Positions 1 through 5,879 are shown, counted from the stretch's first letter. The stretch: DNA of 5,903 bases from an uncultured Collinsella sp. (GCA_958424475.1 CATZTY010000074.1:1-5903); one strand, 5' to 3'. Made by a program: numbers and translations. Notes: generated by a model from the letters alone, not told the origin.

Positions 1-1432
1 TGACGATCGAGATCTTATGAACCGGATCGGAGTGCTCCAGGATGTGGCCCACCAAAGCGTGACCGCTCTCGTGGTAGGCAATCGTGGTGCGCTCGGCCTC
101 GGTCATCACGCGACCCTTGCGCTGCGGTCCGGCAATCACGCGCTCCATCGACTCCTCGACCTCGTCCATCGAGATCACGGAACGATGACAGCGAGCGGCC
201 AGCAGCGCAGACTCGTTGAGCAGGTTCGCCAAATCGGCACCAGTAAAGCCAACGGTCATCTGGGCGAGCTTCTCAAACTTAACGTCCTCGTCCATCGGCT
301 TGTTCTCGGCATGCACGCGCAAGATCTGCTCGCGGCCCTTCACATCCGGACGGTCGACCGTAACCTGACGGTCAAAACGGCCGGGACGCAGCAATGCCGG
401 ATCCAGGATGTCAGGACGGTTGGTCGCAGCGATCAGGATGACCGACTCGCTTTCCTCAAAGCCGTCCATCTCGACCAGCAGCTGGTTGAGCGTCTGCTCG
501 CGCTCGTCGTGACCGCCGCCCAAGCCAGCTCCGCGCTGACGTCCCACGGCATCGATCTCATCGATGAAGATGATCGACGGGGCCTGGGACTTGGCCTCCT
601 TAAAGAGGTCACGCACACGGCTGGCGCCGACACCTACGAACATCTCGACAAAGTCGGAACCCGAGATGCTAAAGAACGGCACGCCCGCCTCGCCGGCAAC
701 AGCCTTGGCCAGCAGCGTTTTACCGGTGCCCGGAGGGCCAACCAGCAACACGCCACGCGGGATCTTGGCGCCCAGCTTGCGATAGCGATCAGGATCGCTC
801 AAAAAGTCACGGATCTCCTCGAGCTCCTCGACTGCCTCGTCCACGCCGGCAACGTCTTCAAACTTGACCTTGGGGCGTGTGGCCTCGTTGGTCTTGGCGT
901 TGGTCTTGCCAAACTGCATGTTCCTGTTGTTGGCGCCCATCATCTGGCGCATAAAGTAGAACATGATGGCGATAAGGGCGATCGTCGGAAGCACACTCAT
1001 CGCCAAGTCGCCCCAAAAATCGGGATCGTTGGTGTTGACGATGTACTTGGTATCGGGGTGCTCCGCCATGAGCTCGGCAAGCGAATCGGAGCCGACATAG
1101 GTCGAAGAGAAGCTCTTGAGCTCGCTCGTATCGCCCTTGTCCTTCTTCGTCTTCCAGTAATGACCCGTCACGCTTCCGTCTTGAACCGTATAGGTCAGAT
1201 CTTCGACGCGATCCTGCTTGATGGCGCTCACCATCTCGCTCGTCGCGAGCTTAACGGTATTGCTGGAATTGGCAAAGCCGGAGCCCATGTTAAAGAAGGC
1301 GTAGCCCAGAAGCGCGCAAGCCAAAATAAAATACAGCCAGCCCGTACGCGTGGGCTTCTTGCCTCCGGGCATCCCCGGGATCTTTGGGTCCCGGGGAGTC
1401 TGGGAATTGTTATCGTTACGGTCGTCGGGCAT
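1..1432 (-). CDS. ftsH: ATP-dependent zinc metalloprotease FtsH, N-terminal 477 codons (3' end outside window)
   Basis: Membrane-anchored AAA+ protease that unfolds and degrades misassembled membrane proteins and selected cytosolic regulators. Translating the minus strand from the ATG at 1432-1430 gives: a hydrophilic tail (1-30), membrane helix 1 (about 31-47), an extracytoplasmic domain (48-141), membrane helix 2 (about 143-161), then the AAA module. That module has Walker A GPPGTGKT (232-239), pore loop FVG (265-267), Walker B IIFIDE (287-292) and arginine fingers R349 and R352. The zinc motif HESGH is at 454-458. The third zinc ligand, an Asp, should lie beyond the window edge, since the family is about 600-650 residues. 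The start follows the hpt stop by one nucleotide, with GGAGG at 1449-1445 inside hpt, so translational coupling is likely. The 30-residue tail before helix 1 is longer than in E. coli or B. subtilis, and Ser replaces the common Ala in HEAGH. Identity is very secure. Confidence 0.97.
   Translation of the reverse strand, partial: MPDDRNDNNSQTPRDPKIPGMPGGKKPTRTGWLYFILACALLGYAFFNMGSGFANSSNTVKLATSEMVSAIKQDRVEDLTYTVQDGSVTGHYWKTKKDKGDTSELKSFSSTYVGSDSLAELMAEHPDTKYIVNTNDPDFWGDLAMSVLPTIALIAIMFYFMRQMMGANNRNMQFGKTNAKTNEATRPKVKFEDVAGVDEAVEELEEIRDFLSDPDRYRKLGAKIPRGVLLVGPPGTGKTLLAKAVAGEAGVPFFSISGSDFVEMFVGVGASRVRDLFKEAKSQAPSIIFIDEIDAVGRQRGAGLGGGHDEREQTLNQLLVEMDGFEESESVILIAATNRPDILDPALLRPGRFDRQVTVDRPDVKGREQILRVHAENKPMDEDVKFEKLAQMTVGFTGADLANLLNESALLAARCHRSVISMDEVEESMERVIAGPQRKGRVMTEAERTTIAYHESGHALVGHILEHSDPVHKISIV
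1372..1397 (-). repeat. GC-rich inverted repeat inside the 5' end of ftsH
   Basis: Perfect 9-bp arms at 1372-1380 (TCCCCGGGA) and 1389-1397 (TCCCGGGGA) flank an 8-nt loop. In ftsH mRNA this forms a strong hairpin covering about codons 12-21, starting some 36 nt after the start codon. The arms encode part of the Pro/Gly-rich tail before the first membrane helix, so codon constraint alone could produce it. A role in mRNA stability or ribosome pausing is inference only. Confidence 0.6.
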
Positions 1433-1433
1433 C

Positions 1434-1982
1434 TTACGAATAAACCTCCGGTTTCAAAATGCCCAGATACGGAAGGTTACGATAGCGCTCGGCATAGTCG
1501 AGGCCGTAGCCCACCACAAAGGCATCGGGGCAATGGGTTCCAACATACTTGGGCGTGATGGCCGAGACGCGGTCCTCAACGTCCTTCCACAGGAAGGCGG
1601 CGACCTCCAGAGAAGCGGGCTTGCGGCTCTCGAGGTTCTTCATCAGATACTTGAGCGTCAGGCCCGAGTCCAGAATGTCCTCGACGATCAGCACGTCGCG
1701 ACCGCGGATGTCGATATCCAGGTCCTTAATGATACGCACGATACCCGAGGACTTCACACCGTCGCCATAGCTCGAAACAGCCATGAAATCGATGTTGGTC
1801 GGCAGCTCGATCTTACGCATCAGGTCGCCCATAAAGACCACGGCGCCGCGCAGGACCGCAATCAGCACCAGATCCTTACCCGCGTAGTCGCGAGTAATCT
1901 GCTCGCCTAGGCGAGAGACGATACCGTCGATATCCTCCTGCGTGAACAGAACCTTCTCGATATCCGGATGTTGAGAAGCCAT
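1434..1982 (-). CDS. hpt: Hypoxanthine-guanine phosphoribosyltransferase
   Basis: Cytosolic purine-salvage enzyme that joins hypoxanthine or guanine to PRPP, giving IMP or GMP and pyrophosphate. The 182-residue product matches the family's usual length. Visible motifs are the pyrophosphate loop LRGA (44-47), the flexible-loop SSYGDG (70-75), the PRPP-binding motif [14 protein letters not shown] (97-110, acidic pair E101/D102) and the C-terminal base-pocket stretch [20 protein letters not shown] (156-175). The start at 1982 has a modest SD-like AAAGGG five nt upstream. It lies 147 nt downstream of tilS and one nt before ftsH, an order also seen in Bacillus and many Actinomycetota. One oddity: around K133 the usual LLDKP-type stretch reads FLWKDVEDR. 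Ungapped alignment back from the FVVGY block puts the base-contacting Lys one position off, most simply a one-residue loop insertion. Confidence 0.96.
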   Translation of the reverse strand: MASQHPDIEKVLFTQEDIDGIVSRLGEQITRDYAGKDLVLIAVLRGAVVFMGDLMRKIELPTNIDFMAVSSYGDGVKSSGIVRIIKDLDIDIRGRDVLIVEDILDSGLTLKYLMKNLESRKPASLEVAAFLWKDVEDRVSAITPKYVGTHCPDAFVVGYGLDYAERYRNLPYLGILKPEVYS

Positions 1983-2038
1983 GACAACCCTTTCTTGTGC
2001 TTATCGCCCACACACCGCCGTATGGACGCGAACTACAC

Positions 2039-2047
2039 ATTCTAGCA
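2039..2047 (-). promoter_or_regulatory. Candidate extended -10 promoter for hpt-ftsH
   Basis: On the minus strand the sequence reads TGCTAGAAT: a TG-N element (2047-2045) followed by TAGAAT (2044-2039), five of six matches to the sigma-70-type -10. No convincing -35 lies 17 nt upstream, where a palindrome sits instead. A start near 2032 would leave a leader of about 50 nt before hpt. This is motif matching only; hpt-ftsH may equally be read through from tilS. Confidence 0.4.
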
Positions 2048-2078
2048 GCGCACGGGGTAAATTTACCAGCCCGTGCGC
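2048..2078 (-). repeat. Nested palindrome in the tilS-hpt intergenic region
   Basis: Perfect 9-bp arms GCGCACGGG (2048-2056) and CCCGTGCGC (2070-2078) enclose a second palindrome, GGTAAATTTACC (2056-2067). As minus-strand RNA this is a stable hairpin, but what follows is UGCUAGAAUG with no U-tract, so it is a poor intrinsic terminator. It directly abuts the candidate extended -10, where a -35 box or operator would lie. It could be a regulator-binding site or an mRNA-processing or attenuation hairpin. The rest of the 147-nt gap (1983-2129) shows no recognised gene. Confidence 0.6.
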
Positions 2079-2129
2079 CATCAGCGCGGGAATACCGTCA
2101 ACGTCGCACAGAATAGCAGGCGTGGGACG

Positions 2130-3668
2130 CTATTCCGCATCGACCACGCGGAGCAGATATGCCACGCGCGTTGCAGCCGTGCACTTAAAACGCTCGTCCG
2201 CGCGAACTCCGGCGACCCACACCACGGCACCCCCCGGCGCCGTCCTCACCATGGGCACGCCGGCGCGCTCGGAAACGGGAATGCGAGCCTCACCTAGCAA
2301 GTCGGATACTTTCTTGCTTCGACCACTCATCCCTAACGGGCACATCACGTCTCCCGGTGCAGGACCGTCCACCCACAGGCGCGCCAATCGCGCCTCGGCA
2401 GGGATCTCGCCACGCGAGCCCGCCAGGATCCGCTCACTATCGCTGTCGGCAAAACCCAGGGCAGCCGCGTCTACCAAAGCTGTCACTTCCCCGGCAGCTG
2501 CAAGCTCACGGGCGCGGCGCACGATATCGCATCCCGGCTCAACGGCCATCGGTTCTGTGACCAGCATACGTCCCCCGCCCAACGGCAAACGACCGGGTAC
2601 GGTAACCCAGTCCGCGACCAGGCCCTCGCGAGCCGCCGGCGCCTTGAACGCCAGCATGCCAAACTCAATGCGTGCGTCAATCCCCTCCGGAAGCGTGACC
2701 GAGCCGGCGCCCTCGGCAACGCAGGAAAGGACTCGCTCCACATGTCGCATCTCTAGACGAGCGTCCGGATCGATGCGCTTAATCGCCAGTCGCACGATGC
2801 GCCGCGCGATTACCACCTCGGCCGCAGCAAGGCGCCTGGCATCGAGCACCAGCGCGCCCGCCGCCTCCTTACGCAGGCAGCTTCGAAACGCCTGTGCCGA
2901 AAGCTGAGACAAAAACGCGTCCTCATCGCCTAAGATCTCGCAGGCGGCGCCAATCGTCTTGCAGACGCTCGCGTTGCGCTGCGCCACCACCGGCATCACT
3001 CGATGGCGCACGTAGTTTCGCAGATACGAGATATCCTCATTGCTCTCGTCTTCACGCCACGGCTGACCATGTACCTGTAGATAGCCCACGAGCTCGCCAT
3101 GAGTTAGGTCGAGCAAGGGACGCACCACGATATTCCTCCGGCGAGGAATGCTCGATAGGCCAGCGGGCCCCGAACCCTTAATCGCGTTCATCAAAAACGT
3201 TTCCGCGCGATCCGAAGACGTGTGCGCGGTGCAGATACGAGCCGCCGTTCGCGGTGCCCCCATCTGGGCGCAGAGCTCGCGAACATACCTCCGCGCCGCG
3301 GCATAGCGCACCTCGCGGGCCGCGGCCTCAATATTGCCCGACTCCCCATCAAAATAAGCGTGCTCCACGCACAGCGGTAAACCATATTTCGCGCAGAGCT
3401 CACGCACAAAGGCCTCGTCGCCATCGGACGCCTTGCCGCGCAGATGATGGTTTACATGCAGCACATGCAGGCGCTCGCGAGCAATGGGGGCAGCACCGCG
3501 TCCGTCTTGGATATCCAGCTTTGATGTGCACGCCATAAGAAGCAGTGCCGTCGAGTCCGCGCCGCCTGATACCATGAGCACGACAGGAGCAGCCTGCTGC
3601 CTCGTCCGGGTCTCATCGACTACCCCAGGCACGGCATGGTGTCCATAATGCTGAGATACCGTAGGCAT
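2130..3668 (-). CDS. tilS: tRNA(Ile)-lysidine synthase TilS
   Basis: Cytosolic ATP-dependent enzyme that converts C34 of the tRNA-Ile CAU anticodon to lysidine, switching it from Met to Ile decoding; essential in most bacteria. The N-terminal PP-loop SGGADS is at residues 34-39, followed by HVNHHLRG (71-78) and the YLRNYVRHRVMP block (215-226) of the catalytic domain. The C-terminal tRNA-binding domain (about 436-495) has GDVMCPLG, GRSKKVSDLL, the IPVSER-VPMV stretch and WVAGVRADERFK. At 512 residues it is longer than E. coli (432) or B. subtilis (472) TilS, partly from about 30 residues before the PP-loop. The start is fixed by a GAGGAGG Shine-Dalgarno (3681-3675) six nt upstream. It is divergent from yycJ and upstream of hpt-ftsH. 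The stop is UAG, followed by 42 in-frame open codons. Confidence 0.96.
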   Translation of the reverse strand: MPTVSQHYGHHAVPGVVDETRTRQQAAPVVLMVSGGADSTALLLMACTSKLDIQDGRGAAPIARERLHVLHVNHHLRGKASDGDEAFVRELCAKYGLPLCVEHAYFDGESGNIEAAAREVRYAAARRYVRELCAQMGAPRTAARICTAHTSSDRAETFLMNAIKGSGPAGLSSIPRRRNIVVRPLLDLTHGELVGYLQVHGQPWREDESNEDISYLRNYVRHRVMPVVAQRNASVCKTIGAACEILGDEDAFLSQLSAQAFRSCLRKEAAGALVLDARRLAAAEVVIARRIVRLAIKRIDPDARLEMRHVERVLSCVAEGAGSVTLPEGIDARIEFGMLAFKAPAAREGLVADWVTVPGRLPLGGGRMLVTEPMAVEPGCDIVRRARELAAAGEVTALVDAAALGFADSDSERILAGSRGEIPAEARLARLWVDGPAPGDVMCPLGMSGRSKKVSDLLGEARIPVSERAGVPMVRTAPGGAVVWVAGVRADERFKCTAATRVAYLLRVVDAE

Positions 3669-3696
3669 TTGCTTCCTCCTCTATTCGTCCGCACCC

Positions 3697-3706
3697 ATTG
3701 TATCCT
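3697..3706. promoter_or_regulatory. Overlapping candidate -10 elements of divergent tilS and yycJ
   Basis: The 48 nt between the tilS and yycJ starts must hold both promoters unless they reach into coding sequence. On the minus strand TACAAT (3702-3697, five of six) suits tilS, with about 20 nt of leader carrying its strong SD. On the plus strand TATCCT (3701-3706) overlaps it and ends 10 nt before the yycJ ATG. No clear -35 box accompanies either. Confidence 0.35.
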
Positions 3707-3716
3707 TTGGAATCTT

Positions 3717-4526
3717 ATGTCTCGTCTGCACCTTCATATCCTCGGCAGTGGCTCTAAAGGCAACTGCGCACTCATCGAGGGCCCGCAGGGGCTCATTATG
3801 GTCGATGACGGACTGTCTCGCCGCGAGACATTAAAGCGCATGGCAGAACTGGGGCTCTCGACAGACAACGTCTCGGCTCTTCTCATTACTCATGAGCACA
3901 GCGATCACATCAAGGGCCTCGATGTCTGGTGCAAGCACTGGCACGGCCCCCTCTTTGCCAGCAGGGGCACTCTTTCGAGCAAAGAAAATCTTTCGCATCT
4001 GCCTGTCGAGGAATTCGATCCCGGTGACGCCCTATCCATTGCCGGCATCCACGTGCAAACCTACTCAACGTCACACGATGTCATCAATCCAGTCGGCTAT
4101 CGATTCGACACCCTCGATGATTCCATCGGCTTTGCCACCGACACCGGAGAGCTATCGAGCCAAGCCATGAACACCCTCAAAGATTGTCGAGTCCTTGCGC
4201 TCGAAAGCAACCATGATGTGACCATGCTGCGCGAGGGAGAATATCCCCGCTTTCTTCAGGAGCGCATCCTGTCTGCAAGGGGACACCTCTCCAATGGCCA
4301 AGCCGCCGAAGCCGCGCGCGAACTTGTTACCGATCGCACCGAACAGCTCATTGCCATGCATATCAGCCAAGATAACAATCTTCCGAGCCTTACCGTCAAA
4401 AGCTATGCCAAAGCTCTGGCCGCAACCCTGGATGACGAGGTCGGCAGCTCCGCAACTCTTCTCCAAGGATCGCGAAAACTCTCGATACGCCCTGCGAGTC
4501 AGTATCAACCGGCAACCATTCAATAG
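3717..4526 (+). CDS. yycJ: Metallo-beta-lactamase-fold hydrolase, YycJ/WalJ family
   Basis: Predicted cytosolic metal-dependent hydrolase of 269 residues. YycJ-family members are linked to DNA metabolism (5' exonuclease activity has been described in Bacillus-type homologues) and often sit beside walRK, but no walRK is visible here. The family's opening ILGSGSKGNC is at residues 8-17. Metal ligands are THEHSDH (58-64: H59, H61, D63, H64), H120 in TSHD and D142 in ATDTG. Further hallmarks are LESNHD (162-167), RGHLSN (188-193, H190) and MHIS (214-217, H215). The ATG at 3717 is chosen because the conserved fold begins right there. The frame stays open to an ATG at 3636, but that would overlap the 5' end of tilS and add 27 residues unlike the family. 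No good Shine-Dalgarno precedes 3717 (only GGAA at 3709-3712), so a leaderless or near-leaderless mRNA is possible. Confidence 0.92.
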   Translation: MSRLHLHILGSGSKGNCALIEGPQGLIMVDDGLSRRETLKRMAELGLSTDNVSALLITHEHSDHIKGLDVWCKHWHGPLFASRGTLSSKENLSHLPVEEFDPGDALSIAGIHVQTYSTSHDVINPVGYRFDTLDDSIGFATDTGELSSQAMNTLKDCRVLALESNHDVTMLREGEYPRFLQERILSARGHLSNGQAAEAARELVTDRTEQLIAMHISQDNNLPSLTVKSYAKALAATLDDEVGSSATLLQGSRKLSIRPASQYQPATIQ

Positions 4527-4535
4527 ACTGTCCTA

Positions 4536-4585
4536 GACAGCAAAAGGGGCCGAGAATCGCTTCCCAGCCCCTTTTGCTGTCTTTT
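4536..4585 (+). terminator. Rho-independent terminator after yycJ (convergent with hsp20)
   Basis: Perfect 15-bp arms GACAGCAAAAGGGGC (4536-4550) and GCCCCTTTTGCTGTC (4567-4581) with a 16-nt loop are followed by TTTTAAT, ten nt after the yycJ stop. The T-run lies on the plus side, so it mainly serves yycJ. The same stem, lacking a clear T-tract on the other side, is also the only candidate 3' structure for hsp20. An extra CTGTC at 4528-4532 can pair with 4536-4540, giving a minor alternative fold. Confidence 0.88.
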
Positions 4586-4608
4586 AATAGCGCAGAACAC
4601 CAACGAAG

Positions 4609-5040
4609 TTAGTCAATGGAGATCTTCGTAACGTTCTTCTTCTCGACGATCTTGGGAACCGTAACGGTCAGGATGCCGTCAGCGTACTTAGCCGAGAGAC
4701 CCTCGCTCGAAGCGTCCTTTAGATACACGCCACGCGTCGCGCTGTACGAGCTGAACTCCTTCTGCAGGAAGTTCTTGCCCTCGTTCTCCTCGTCTTCCTC
4801 GACATTCACGCTAATGGACAGACGGCCCTCGTTAAGCTCGACATCGATATCGTCCTTGGCGACGCCGGTCAGATAAGCCTTGACCTCATAGCCGTCGCCC
4901 TTATCCTCAACGTCAACGGGAAACGCCTTGGAAGCAATCGAGTTGTTTGCAAGGTCGGCCATATCATCAAACAGATCGAACAGCGAGCTAGCAGAAGGAC
5001 GAACGCCAAAAACCGAACGATAAGGAACCATGCTTGCCAT
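4609..5040 (-). CDS. hsp20: Small heat-shock protein, Hsp20/alpha-crystallin family
   Basis: ATP-independent holdase chaperone that forms oligomers and binds unfolding proteins in the cytosol for later refolding by DnaK/ClpB-type machines. The 143-residue product has an N-terminal arm (1-39) with the aromatic-rich SLFDLFDDM (19-27). The alpha-crystallin domain (about 40-131) includes VDVEDKGDGYEVKAYLTGV (42-60) and ends in the signature ADGILTVTVPK (120-130). A C-terminal I-S-I (140-142) fits the IXI motif that docks into a neighbouring subunit. The ATG at 5040-5038 is preferred because AAGGAG (5054-5049) stands eight nt upstream. The frame stays open to 5118, but the extra 26 residues cover that SD and look non-conserved. 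It is convergent with yycJ and divergent from the membrane-protein gene at 5317. The upstream region suggests heat or stress control, but no canonical CIRCE or HAIR operator was found. Confidence 0.95.
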   Translation of the reverse strand: MASMVPYRSVFGVRPSASSLFDLFDDMADLANNSIASKAFPVDVEDKGDGYEVKAYLTGVAKDDIDVELNEGRLSISVNVEEDEENEGKNFLQKEFSSYSATRGVYLKDASSEGLSAKYADGILTVTVPKIVEKKNVTKISID

Positions 5041-5046
5041 GTTTAC

Positions 5047-5063
5047 CACTCCTTTTAGGACTG
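5047..5063 (-). promoter_or_regulatory. Short hairpin sequestering the hsp20 Shine-Dalgarno (possible RNA thermometer)
   Basis: Minus-strand RNA 5063-5047 reads CAGUCCUAAAAGGAGUG. UCCU pairs with AGGA across an AAA loop, then comes a G-G mismatch, then C-A pairs with U-G. The AGGAG of the Shine-Dalgarno is therefore buried in a weak, mismatch-containing stem. That resembles known thermometers of small heat-shock genes (ROSE-type G-G mismatch; the simple hsp17 hairpin of Synechocystis). The stem is only six Watson-Crick pairs, so chance is a real alternative. Confidence 0.35.
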
Positions 5064-5103
5064 CCGAGCCATCTTCTAGGTGACTGGGACTTCTTTTGAC
5101 GCT

Positions 5104-5173
5104 CTTATATATGCCCACACAGTGCTTATATATACATCGACTATAAAGTTTTTTGAGTCAAGTACTATAAGCA
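5104..5173. repeat. AT-rich repeat cluster upstream of hsp20
   Basis: CTTATATAT occurs twice as a direct repeat at 5104-5112 and 5125-5133, 21 bp apart, about two helical turns. The second copy, within TGCTTATA (5123-5130), is matched by an inverted copy TATAAGCA at 5166-5173. On the minus strand the direct repeats read ATATATAAG, each containing TATAAG (five of six to a -10). They could thus be alternative -10 elements for hsp20 or binding sites for a regulator. No matching -35 at 17 nt was found. Confidence 0.5.
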
Positions 5174-5194
5174 TATCTAAGTGTAATTGACTCA
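5154..5194. promoter_or_regulatory. Paired TGASTCA sites between hsp20 and the divergent membrane-protein gene
   Basis: TGAGTCAA (5154-5161) and TTGACTCA (5187-5194) are perfect 8-bp inverted copies, centred about 33-34 bp apart with a 25-nt spacer. Each arm carries an outward-facing TTGACT, which resembles a -35 box: minus strand 5161-5156 towards hsp20, plus strand 5187-5192 towards the 5317 gene. Neither has a good -10 at 16-18 nt. The arms resemble half of the HspR operator (CTTGAGT-N7-ACTCAAG) but the spacing is wrong. A shared operator or alternative-sigma element is inferred. Confidence 0.45.
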
Positions 5195-5203
5195 GGTTTT
5201 AGT

Positions 5204-5247
5204 AAGGTTAAGGTTCTTTGAACCAGAGCTTAAATAACGAGTATGTT
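5204..5247 (+). promoter_or_regulatory. Candidate promoter region of the 5317 gene
   Basis: AAGGTT is repeated in tandem (5204-5215) and runs into a small hairpin, GGTTC-TTT-GAACC (5212-5224). Inside it TTGAAC (5218-5223) and, 18 nt on, TATGTT (5242-5247) are each four of six to sigma-70 boxes. That would place a transcript start near 5254, ahead of the leader ORF. TAAATA (5231-5236) is an alternative -10. The evidence is weak. Confidence 0.25.
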
Positions 5248-5275
5248 CGCAGCTACAAATAACAAGGGGCTTACA

Positions 5276-5308
5276 ATGAGCGCGTACACGTTGTTGGTAA
5301 CGAACTAA
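5276..5308 (+). CDS. Possible 10-residue leader peptide (uORF) MSAYTLLVTN
   Basis: A short ORF encodes MSAYTLLVTN and ends in TAA at 5306-5308, eight nt before the ATG at 5317. It has a better Shine-Dalgarno (AAGGGG, 5264-5269, six nt spacing) than the main gene, whose weak AAAGGG (5307-5312) overlaps the uORF stop. The arrangement fits translational coupling, where ribosomes ending on the uORF restart at 5317. The peptide has no run of a single amino acid suggesting classical attenuation. Such a short ORF could arise by chance. Confidence 0.35.
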   Translation: MSAYTLLVTN

Positions 5309-5316
5309 AGGGCATC

Positions 5317-5784
5317 ATGGACGACCAAAACCAGAACAAAATGTTTATGCAGACGCAGGGGGAAGAAACTTCCACGCAGCCGCCACGGTTCCATCGCCCC
5401 CACATCTCGCAAGAGCCCATTAATGATCCGGAGCCCGAATATGTGACGAGAAATCGATATCAAACACTCGAGGATGCCCAAACGGGACGTAAACATATGG
5501 GCGTCGCCTCAGGAGACCCTGTATATCTGAAAGACGCACCATTATCTAAAAACAGCGCAGCTAGTAATGAGCCACTGAAAGCATCCGCCGCTCATCAACA
5601 AAGAGGTCCTCGACCAAAGCAAACCTTGACGCATTCGGCTCGCTATCTCGAAACGCCAAAACAAGGAAAATCGATCTTCGTTTCGTCAAGTAAACGACGC
5701 AAGAAGCATCGACTGACACTCCTGCTTTTGATCATTGTGGCCATAGCAGTTGTCCTTGTTATTCGATTTATCTTCTTTAAATAA
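5317..5784 (+). CDS. Unrecognised tail-anchored membrane protein, 155 aa
   Basis: I do not recognise the family. Residues 1-125 are polar, rich in Gln, Pro, Ser and Thr, with no predicted globular core and no signal peptide. They look disordered, with short motifs such as RNRYQTLED (45-53). A basic cluster KRRKKHR (126-132) directly precedes one hydrophobic segment (133-149, LTLLLLIIVAIAVVLVI), then RFIFFK to the end. By the positive-inside rule the N-terminal part stays in the cytosol and the C-terminus anchors it in the membrane. No LPXTG signal is present. The ATG at 5317 is the first start in this frame after a stop at 5260-5262. It lies divergently from hsp20 across a repeat-rich control region, so shared regulation is possible. 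Its base composition is more AT-rich than the tilS-ftsH block. That it is a real gene is likely; its function is unknown. Confidence 0.8.
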   Translation: MDDQNQNKMFMQTQGEETSTQPPRFHRPHISQEPINDPEPEYVTRNRYQTLEDAQTGRKHMGVASGDPVYLKDAPLSKNSAASNEPLKASAAHQQRGPRPKQTLTHSARYLETPKQGKSIFVSSSKRRKKHRLTLLLLIIVAIAVVLVIRFIFFK

Positions 5785-5851
5785 AGGCTCAATACCAAAA
5801 ACGATAAGATCGTCTGATGTAATAGAGTCATTTACGCCCAATAAACGCAAA

Positions 5852-5879
5852 AAGGGGGAGGCCGCGAGGCCTCCCCCTT
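5852..5879 (-). terminator. Intrinsic terminator, mainly for a minus-strand gene beyond the right edge
   Basis: Perfect 12-bp arms AAGGGGGAGGCC (5852-5863) and GGCCTCCCCCTT (5868-5879) close on a GCGA loop, a GNRA tetraloop. On the minus strand the stem runs into TTTTTGCGTTT, a proper U-tract. On the plus strand only TTCTC follows. It therefore best terminates a leftward gene whose end may lie at 5881-5903, where minus-strand TGA stops occur at 5883-5881 and 5888-5886. It could also weakly end the 5317 gene, which has only a 5-bp hairpin (5801-5813) otherwise. Confidence 0.8.

Noticed and set aside
17..1558. 513-codon plus-strand open frame opposite ftsH
   Set aside because: It lies antisense to clearly conserved FtsH codons, and its translation is low-complexity with no domain. 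It is a by-product of GC-rich codon use.
2048..2078. Intrinsic terminator after tilS
   Set aside because: The stem is strong but there is no U-tract after it on the minus strand.
1981..2907. 308-codon plus-strand open frame opposite tilS
   Set aside because: Arg/Ser/Ala-rich shadow of tilS with no recognisable motif.
3636..3716. Longer yycJ form starting at 3636
   Set aside because: It would overlap the tilS 5' end and add non-conserved residues before the typical YycJ N-terminus.
5045..5075. CIRCE (HrcA) operator at the hsp20 start
   Set aside because: GAGTGGTAA resembles the right half, but no TTAGCACTC-like left half lies nine nt away.
5041..5118. Longer hsp20 form starting at 5118
   Set aside because: The extra 26 residues overlap the strong Shine-Dalgarno at 5054-5049 and the 5' leader. 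The 5040 start fits family length.
5153..5195. HAIR (HspR) operator
   Set aside because: The half-site sequence is similar but the spacer is about 31 nt instead of 7.
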